A DNA stretch of 64,000 bases from Oscillospiraceae bacterium (lineage in GTDB: Bacteria > Bacillota > Clostridia > Oscillospirales > Oscillospiraceae), in NCBI GenBank assembly GCA_015068495.1, contig SVKL01000003.1:57820-121819 (forward strand), written 5' to 3'. The translations under genes were made by a program, and so were the position numbers. Below are positions 58,807-64,000 of the stretch, piece after piece. The notes beneath the pieces are model-generated. The model saw nothing but the letters and a program-made list of their open reading frames with translations. It was not told the origin of the DNA and ran no database searches. Position 1 is the stretch's first letter, and every line of letters begins with the position of its first letter.

Positions 58807-59730
58807 TTATAAGCTTCCGATACTGGTAATATCATAGGGTGTGGTTTGATAGACAAAATAATTCAGCCAATTGGAAAACAGCAGGTTTGCGTGACTTCTC
58901 CAACGGACAACGGGTTGCTGTGAATCGTCATCGTTGGGGTAGTAATTCTTCGGAACCGAAATGGGTAATCCGGCGTTTTTATCCCGCAAATACTCTTTTT
59001 CCAGCGTATCCGGGTCGTATTCTGAGTGACCGGTAACAAAGATTTGGCGGCCATTCTTATTCATCATCGCATACACACCGGCCTCTTTTGAGGACGCCAA
59101 AATCTTCATCCCCGGAATTGCTTCAATATCCTCCCGCAGCACTGTGGTATGGCGGGAATGGGGTACCCAGAAGGTGTCATCAAAGCCACGCAGAAGAATA
59201 GAACGGGGATAGTCCTTGGTGTGCTCAAACACACCAAAAAGCTTTTCGTCTAAGGCGTGTTTTTGAATCCCATAGTGGAAATACAGACCAGCCTGTGCCC
59301 CCCAACAGATATGGAATGTGCTTTGCACGTTGGTTTTGCTCCACTGCATAATTTCGCACAGCTCCGGCCAATAATCCACCTCTTCAAAGGGCATATTCTC
59401 CACCGGTGCTCCGGTGATAACCATACCGTCAAACTTTCTGTGCTTTAATTCATCAAAGGTCTTATAAAAGGTCAGCAGATGCTCCGGATCGGTGTTTTTC
59501 GATTTATGTGACTTTGTGTGCATCAGTTCAACCTTTACCTGCAACGGCGTATTGCCCAGCAATCGGCTGAGTTGGGTTTCAGTGGCGATTTTTGTAGGCA
59601 TTAAATTCAGCACAACAATTTCAAGGGGACGAATGTCCTGCGTTGTCGCTCTATCCTCCGGCATTACAAAAATATTCTCATTTTGCAATATGCCTGCTGC
59701 CGGAAGATTGTTGGGAATTTGGATGGGCAT
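58807..59730 (-). CDS. metA: Homoserine O-acyltransferase (predicted acetyl specificity)
   Basis: 307 aa. It acylates homoserine for methionine synthesis. The catalytic Cys is in [11 protein letters not shown], with a late GHSEYDP His/Glu region, as in E. coli MetA. At position 111 (TGAPVEN) it has Glu; this residue is Gly in the succinyl-transferring E. coli enzyme and Glu in Bacillus enzymes shown to use acetyl-CoA, so acetyl-CoA is the likely donor. Single gene with its own promoter; no SAM or T-box element found in its short leader. Confidence 0.95.
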   Translation of the reverse strand: MPIQIPNNLPAAGILQNENIFVMPEDRATTQDIRPLEIVVLNLMPTKIATETQLSRLLGNTPLQVKVELMHTKSHKSKNTDPEHLLTFYKTFDELKHRKFDGMVITGAPVENMPFEEVDYWPELCEIMQWSKTNVQSTFHICWGAQAGLYFHYGIQKHALDEKLFGVFEHTKDYPRSILLRGFDDTFWVPHSRHTTVLREDIEAIPGMKILASSKEAGVYAMMNKNGRQIFVTGHSEYDPDTLEKEYLRDKNAGLPISVPKNYYPNDDDSQQPVVRWRSHANLLFSNWLNYFVYQTTPYDITSIGSL

Positions 59731-59759
59731 AGCTTGTCCCCCCTTTCAAGATTTTCATT

Positions 59760-59788
59760 ATTTTACTAAAGAATTTCTCCTTTGTCAA
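59760..59788 (-). promoter_or_regulatory. Promoter of metA
   Basis: Minus-strand TTGACA (59783-59788), 17-bp spacer, TAAAAT (59760-59765); the -35 overlaps the stop codon of the SpoIID-domain gene. Confidence 0.75.
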
Positions 59789-60771
59789 TTCTGTGTATGG
59801 GTTTTCAGCTCAGTTCCCGGATAGTAGTGGGCCAGAATTTGCTCATAGGAACTGCCGCTTACAGCCATTGCCTCCGCGCCGTATTGGCTCATTCCCACTC
59901 TGTGGCCAAAGCCTTTCGTTGTAATGCAAATATCATTCCCGTCAGTTTTCACAGTAAATGCCGTGGAGCGCAAGTTCAGTTTTTGACGCAATTGTGTGCC
60001 TTGGAATATTCTGCCGGCAATTTCCATTGTTGCAACGCCCCCACCGTCTGTGTAGGTAACGTTCCCAAACCACGTATTCGGAGCGGCTTTCGGGTTTATT
60101 CCCAAGCAATCAGCAAATTCATTTTTTGTAAACCACACAGTGTCCGTATAATGCACTGCCGCCTCCTCCCCCGGGCTGTCAACCGCCTGCAAATACGGGA
60201 TATAAGACCCCCATACCGCCAGCGCGTCCTCTGTTCTGCCGCCGGAGCAGGAAAAATAGGTTGCCTCGATTACAGCACCCTGATAGGTAAGAATCTGACC
60301 GGATGTGGCGGAAACTGCAAAGGAAACCTTATTTACAGACGCCTTCGTCCCGCCCTGCTGCAGATACTCTTCAACAGAGCAGTAGCCCTGACAGCAGGCA
60401 AAGTCCGTACATACTGCCCCACCGCCGTGCTTTTGTCCGGTGGTGCTGCGTTTATAAGTGTAGGTTCTTGCCACTACCGCTTGGGCTTTCAGTGCCTCTG
60501 CATCAAATTCTACCGGCATTTCCCCCAACACAACACCTGTAATATAGTCATCCATTTGCATTTGGCGCATCCCGCCATCAGGCATCAACACCGTTACCGT
60601 GGGCTGTTCCTTCTCTTGCGCTTGTGTGGAGGGCGCAGATTCTGCGGTTACAGCGGTTGTATTATCAGGCGGCGATTGCCTTGAAAGAAACCACTTTTCA
60701 GCCAACGAAAATATTAAATTCGGCAGTAAAACTCCCACTGTAATTGCAAGCATCAATGCTTTCATTTTCAT
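59785..60771 (-). CDS. SpoIID/LytB-domain protein
   Basis: 328 aa from the ATG at 60771, 6 nt after GGGTG. An N-terminal hydrophobic segment (about 4-25) is an anchor or signal. The SpoIID domain starts about residue 80: DYITGVVLGEMPVEFDAEALKAQAVVARTYTYKR with the catalytic Glu, and ends GFGHRVGMSQYGAEAMA. SpoIID is a lytic transglycosylase acting on denuded glycan during engulfment. This could be SpoIID itself or a paralog; the short context does not decide. Confidence 0.9.
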   Translation of the reverse strand: MKMKALMLAITVGVLLPNLIFSLAEKWFLSRQSPPDNTTAVTAESAPSTQAQEKEQPTVTVLMPDGGMRQMQMDDYITGVVLGEMPVEFDAEALKAQAVVARTYTYKRSTTGQKHGGGAVCTDFACCQGYCSVEEYLQQGGTKASVNKVSFAVSATSGQILTYQGAVIEATYFSCSGGRTEDALAVWGSYIPYLQAVDSPGEEAAVHYTDTVWFTKNEFADCLGINPKAAPNTWFGNVTYTDGGGVATMEIAGRIFQGTQLRQKLNLRSTAFTVKTDGNDICITTKGFGHRVGMSQYGAEAMAVSGSSYEQILAHYYPGTELKTHTQN

Positions 60772-60857
60772 AATAATCACCCAAAGTATATTCTAGCGTA
60801 GCAACCAATAAAAACTTGGCAGAATCTGGGTATAACAGGATTTCCATTTAGTTTTCC

Positions 60858-60886
60858 TTGACACACCTGCCTTGCAGAAGTATAAT
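60858..60886 (+). promoter_or_regulatory. Promoter of the LRR-protein gene
   Basis: TTGACA (60858-60863), 17-bp spacer, TATAAT (60881-60886); perfect consensus hexamers. Confidence 0.82.
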
Positions 60887-60918
60887 TATTGTGATATTTT
60901 ATCGAAATGGAGCGAACC

Positions 60919-62652
60919 ATGAAAAAATCTATTCGAATTATCATTCCGCTGATACTGGTTCTTGCAATTGTCATTTGTACAGGATGGTATTTGCTTATAT
61001 ATGATCGTGCTTTTACCCGAGATGTGCTTTTGCACACCGCACGCTATTTTGAACGCAACGGTAACCGCACGGTGTCCGCCTGGTTTTACAACCACGCGTA
61101 TAAGCAGGCCGGAAACAGCGATGATGTCGCAATTGAGCTGGCTGAGCAGTACAAAGCCAGCGGTAATTACACAAAGGCAGAATACACCCTTTCCAAGGCC
61201 GTTTCTGACGGCGGCGGCATTGACGTGTACATTGCTCTGTGTAAGACCTATGTGGAGCAGGACAAGCTGCTGGATGCGGTCAATATGCTTAACAACGTAA
61301 CAAACACCGGTATAAAAGAACAGCTGGATCAAATGCGTCCTGCCCCTCCGGTGAGCACCCCCAACCCCAACCAAAGCGGCGCGTTCTACACCCAGTACAT
61401 CACAGTTACAGTTGACGCTGCCGACGGCACTCTTTACGTCAGCAGTGACGGAGAATTCCCCTCTGTCAAAGAGGATCTGTACCAAAAGGGTATTACCCTG
61501 AAGGACGGCGAAAATATTCTTTATGCAGTTGCGATTGCCGACAACGGCTTGGTCAGCCCTGCCGCAGTCTTCGGTTTTACTGTAGGCGGTGTGATTGAAC
61601 GGGTAAAGCTGGAGGATGCCGCGATTGAGGCAGAAATCCGAAAGCTTTTAGAGGTGGATACAGAAAAGACCCTTTATACAAACGATTTGTGGACCATCAA
61701 GGAGTTTACGCTTCCGGATGAAGCATCCAATCTTGCAGACCTGCGCTATCTGGCTTTCTTGGAAAAACTCACAATCAACAGCGGCGTATCCGGCCAGCTT
61801 TCAAACATCGCAAATCTCACCAACCTGAAAGAGCTTTCCATTACCGACACGCCCATTAGCGCAGAGGAGCTTGCTGTTATCGGTCGCCTGCCGAATTTAA
61901 CTGCTGCGACACTGCGGGGATGTAGTTTGTCTACTACCGCCGGCTTAGAGTTCGCCGGCAATCTTACCCATTTGGATTTAAGCAGTAACGCCATTCGGAA
62001 TATCGCGCCTTTGGGTAGTCTGAAAAAGCTACAGGAAGTAAACCTGTCTCATAATGCGCTGGATGCGTTGGATGCGCTGTCCGCTGCAGAAGCAATAACA
62101 TCCTTAGATGTCTCCTACAACAGCCTGTCCTCTCTCGCGCCTGTATCCTCTGTTGTTACGCTTAAAAAGCTCACAGCAGGCAACAACAGCCTAACTGAAA
62201 TTGCAGGCCTGCAGAAGCTCACCGCATTGACCGAGCTGGATTTGTCCAACAACACAATTTCGGATATTTCTCCTTTGGCAGCCTGCACGGAGCTAACCAA
62301 AATCAATGTTTCTGGCAATTCTATCAGCGACATCTCTTCCCTTTCAAAGCTTAACAAGCTTTCTGACCTGAACTTCTCTCACAACAAGGTTACAAAGCTT
62401 CCCCAATGGGAAAAGGATTGCGCCTTGGTCAATATTGATGGCGCTTACAACCAAATCTCCACGCTGGATCCCTTGGCCGGGCTGAAGAAGCTGAATAACG
62501 TTCTGATGGACTACAACAAGGAAATTTCCTCTGTAAAGGCTCTTGCCGACTGTCCTGTGCTGATTCAAGTGAATGTTTACGGCACAAAGGTAACGCAGGT
62601 AGGCGCTCTTACTGCGCAAAGCATTGTTGTAAACTACGACCCCACAAAATAA
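60919..62652 (+). CDS. Membrane-anchored leucine-rich-repeat protein with TPR-like and chitobiase-like domains
   Basis: 577 aa from the ATG at 60919, 7 nt after GGAG. One N-terminal membrane segment (about 5-25) without a clear cleavage site. Residues about 45-135 look like TPR-type helices (VAIELAEQYKASGNYTKAEYTLSKAV). About 145-220 resemble the beta-sandwich of chitobiase C-terminal/FN3_7 domains (TVTVDAADGTLYVSSDGEFP). About 265-577 carry roughly 11 leucine-rich repeats of the SDS22/internalin type (LTHLDLSSNAIRNIAPLGSLKKLQEVNLSHN). It faces outward and probably binds proteins or glycans. Function is unknown. Its strong promoter suggests high expression. Confidence 0.83.
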   Translation: MKKSIRIIIPLILVLAIVICTGWYLLIYDRAFTRDVLLHTARYFERNGNRTVSAWFYNHAYKQAGNSDDVAIELAEQYKASGNYTKAEYTLSKAVSDGGGIDVYIALCKTYVEQDKLLDAVNMLNNVTNTGIKEQLDQMRPAPPVSTPNPNQSGAFYTQYITVTVDAADGTLYVSSDGEFPSVKEDLYQKGITLKDGENILYAVAIADNGLVSPAAVFGFTVGGVIERVKLEDAAIEAEIRKLLEVDTEKTLYTNDLWTIKEFTLPDEASNLADLRYLAFLEKLTINSGVSGQLSNIANLTNLKELSITDTPISAEELAVIGRLPNLTAATLRGCSLSTTAGLEFAGNLTHLDLSSNAIRNIAPLGSLKKLQEVNLSHNALDALDALSAAEAITSLDVSYNSLSSLAPVSSVVTLKKLTAGNNSLTEIAGLQKLTALTELDLSNNTISDISPLAACTELTKINVSGNSISDISSLSKLNKLSDLNFSHNKVTKLPQWEKDCALVNIDGAYNQISTLDPLAGLKKLNNVLMDYNKEISSVKALADCPVLIQVNVYGTKVTQVGALTAQSIVVNYDPTK

Positions 62653-62655
62653 TCT

Positions 62656-62690
62656 AAAACGGGATGACCGATTGGTCATCCCGTTTTATT
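62656..62690. terminator. Bidirectional terminator, LRR and trmD genes
   Basis: A perfect 14-bp stem (62656-62669 with 62674-62687), 4-nt loop, T run; overlaps the trmD stop. Confidence 0.88.
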
Positions 62691-63432
62691 CTGCAGAATC
62701 TTCCTGTTCAATTTCCAACAGCAGTTTTTTATCCTGCTTGCTTGTTAAATCCAACTTTTCGTACATATCCGGCCGGCGTTCTCTTGTTCTTCTTATGGAC
62801 TGCTTTCTGCGCCACTGGGCAACCTTTTCGTGGTTGCCGGACAGCAAAATCTCCGGCACTTCCCGTCCGTGCCACACCGCAGGGCGGCTGTACTGAGGAT
62901 ATTCCAGCATCCCGTTGAAGTGGCTCTCATCCTCAAAGCATTCGGGGTCAGCCAGCACACCGGGTACCATACGGCAGATGGCGTCTGTCATTGCCATTGC
63001 GGCAATTTCACCGCCGGTGAGCACAAAATCACCTAGGGACAATTCCTCATCCACACATTCATCTATGAAGCGTTGGTCAATACCCTCATAATGGCCGCAG
63101 ACGAAGACGATATTGTCCAGTTTGCTCAGACGAATGGCATCTGTCTGCTGAAAGGTCTTACCGCAAGGAGAGAGATAAACGGTATGCACAGGGCCGCCTG
63201 CCTTGTCGCAGACTGCTTCCCAGCACCGATACAAGGGATCTGCCTGCATCACTGCGCCGCGACCGCCGCCGTAGGGGTAATCGTCCACCTGCATCTGTTT
63301 ATTGCTGGTATAGTCCCGGATTTGATGGGTGTCAATGGTAATAAAGCCCCGCTCCTGCGCACGTCCCAAGATACTCTCTGACAGCACATCTCCCACTGTT
63401 TCCGGGAAAAGCGTCAGAATGTCAATTCTCAT
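62686..63432 (-). CDS. trmD: tRNA (guanine-N1)-methyltransferase
   Basis: 248 aa from the ATG at 63432 (MRIDILTLFPETV), overlapping rimM by 11 nt. Trefoil-knot SPOUT enzyme with DDYPYGGGRGAVMQ, VYLSPCGKTFQQ, VCGHYEGIDQRFI and DFVLTGGEIAAM. It methylates G37 of tRNAs and prevents frameshifting. The usual rplS neighbour is absent here; an LRR gene faces it instead. Confidence 0.97.
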   Translation of the reverse strand: MRIDILTLFPETVGDVLSESILGRAQERGFITIDTHQIRDYTSNKQMQVDDYPYGGGRGAVMQADPLYRCWEAVCDKAGGPVHTVYLSPCGKTFQQTDAIRLSKLDNIVFVCGHYEGIDQRFIDECVDEELSLGDFVLTGGEIAAMAMTDAICRMVPGVLADPECFEDESHFNGMLEYPQYSRPAVWHGREVPEILLSGNHEKVAQWRRKQSIRRTRERRPDMYEKLDLTSKQDKKLLLEIEQEDSAE

Positions 63433-63910
63433 CGCGACCCATCCCCTCAATGAGTTTTACCTGCATTACATTTTTATCTATATCCGTTGACAGAACAAAT
63501 TCCTTCACAGCCGGAATCATATATTTCCCGCCGTCAATCACATAGACCGAGTTGCCGGGGTAATCCAGTACCTCTGTGATTTTTCCGATTGCTTTTTCAT
63601 CGCTGAAAACTTCAACGCCAATCAGCTCATCACCAAAAATCACCTCATTAGAAATGTCCTCGCGGTAGATCTGAATCACCTTACCGCGCATCCCTTGGGC
63701 GATTTCCATAGCATCAATCCCCTGCAGTTTCAGCAGATTGCAGTTTTTCTGCACCCGGCAAGCCTCAATTGAATATTCTTTTCCGTCAATACGGCAACGT
63801 TCAAATTCACATAGCATTTCCGGAGAGTCCAACCAGGTCAGCACCTTTACTTCTCCACGGACACCGTGGGTGGTGACAATCTCTCCGGCATCAATAAAGC
63901 TTTTTCTCAT
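63422..63910 (-). CDS. rimM: 16S rRNA processing protein RimM
   Basis: 162 aa from the ATG at 63910, behind TTGGAGG. RimM N-terminal domain (FIDAGEIVTTHGVRGEVKVLTWLDSPEM) and PRC barrel (VFGDELIGVEVFSDEKAIGKITEVLDYPGNSVYVIDGGKYMIPAVKEFV). It binds S19 and helps mature the 30S head. Coupled to trmD. Confidence 0.95.
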   Translation of the reverse strand: MRKSFIDAGEIVTTHGVRGEVKVLTWLDSPEMLCEFERCRIDGKEYSIEACRVQKNCNLLKLQGIDAMEIAQGMRGKVIQIYREDISNEVIFGDELIGVEVFSDEKAIGKITEVLDYPGNSVYVIDGGKYMIPAVKEFVLSTDIDKNVMQVKLIEGMGRDEN

Positions 63911-63930
63911 ACGTCCTCCAAATAACGAAA

Positions 63931-63957
63931 TATGCGTGGCGCCAAGCGTCACGCATA
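63931..63957 (-). promoter_or_regulatory. Strong hairpin between the KH-domain gene and rimM
   Basis: A 12-bp stem with one G-U pair (63931-63942 with 63946-63957) and a 3-nt loop, followed on the minus strand by a T-rich but broken tract (ATTTCGTTATTT). It may be a partial terminator or a processing site in the rpsP-khpA-rimM-trmD type operon. Confidence 0.5.
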
Positions 63958-63963
63958 AGCCGT

Positions 63964-64000
63964 TAATCCACGATTTCCACCGTGACTTTTTCGCCGGTGC
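63964..64000 (-). CDS. khpA: C-terminal end of a KH-domain RNA-binding protein (runs off right edge)
   Basis: Only the last 11 codons are visible, ending Thr-Gly-Glu-Lys-Val-Thr-Val-Glu-Ile-Val-Asp-stop. KhpA/YlqC proteins usually end this way and are encoded directly upstream of rimM in Firmicutes, so the call rests on that order and on the short tail. Confidence 0.6.

Noticed and set aside
1..64000. CRISPR array, prophage or insertion sequence
   Set aside because: No regularly spaced repeats, no transposase, integrase or phage structural genes were seen; repeats are limited to terminators and the two structured elements described.

Overview
The window reads as a chromosomal segment of an uncultured anaerobic Firmicute of class Clostridia, probably Oscillospiraceae-like. 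The reasons are its mid-range GC content, strong AGGAGG-type ribosome binding sites, TTGACA/TATAAT promoters, a cysteine T-box, a large Bacillus-type SRP RNA with an Alu domain next to dnaX, spore-linked genes (gerW/ytfJ, a SpoIID-domain protein, a DacF-like carboxypeptidase), a type III glutamine synthetase and an AddB-type nuclease. This placement is inferred from gene content; no 16S or phylogeny was available. I see no prophage, insertion sequence, CRISPR array or tRNA gene.

Layout. 1-6.3 kb: the start of addB, ispE, a DUF378 protein, and a divergent pair of membrane proteins (a zinc-ribbon/Ig-like/SH3 protein and a Ser/Thr-kinase-like receptor with fibronectin-like ectodomains). 6.4-14.5 kb: a complete shikimate-to-phenylalanine/tyrosine operon (aroF, tyrA, aroB, aroA, aroC, pheA, a fused aroE-aroK, aroQ), preceded by a short leader peptide rich in Phe and Tyr inside an attenuator-like fold. 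14.6-17.2 kb: an AraC regulator, an ASRT-family protein and an M24 creatinase-like protein with degraded metal ligands. 17.2-23.6 kb: a GNAT gene, then tsaD-rimI-polA-cysS in reverse orientation behind a Cys T-box. 23.6-29.9 kb: a PIG-L deacetylase, a phosphohexomutase, dinB with a small partner gene and a LexA-like site, a HAD phosphatase, and smpB-cyclophilin-ssrA (tmRNA).

30-38 kb: a MurT/GatD-like pair whose amidotransferase subunit has lost its catalytic residues, an AraC regulator divergent from a carbohydrate-esterase-like gene, a type Ic aminotransferase, glnN, and a 308-bp inverted-repeat RNA-like element between glnN and dut. 38-47.7 kb: dut, a hydrolase, a PAP2 phosphatase, a YugP protease, an AbrB-type protein, a PLP lyase, a DMT transporter, a YwaF-like protein, pncB, a hotdog thioesterase and a PTS IIC-like protein. 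47.7-56.3 kb: recR-ybaB-dnaX-SRP RNA-acpP, then a BaiN-type flavoprotein and the scpA-scpB-gerW-dacF-rluB block. 56.3-64 kb: feoA-feoB plus a Cys-rich accessory protein behind a DtxR-like palindrome, metA, a SpoIID-domain protein, an LRR surface protein, trmD, rimM and the end of a KH-domain gene.

The observations I rate highest are the aromatic leader-peptide attenuator (about 6367-6563), the glutaminase-dead GatD beside a divergent MurT (30128-32201), the inverted-repeat structured element at 37763-38070 whose arm mismatches become G-U pairs only on the minus strand, and the multibranch hairpin element just downstream of ssrA (29902-29993).
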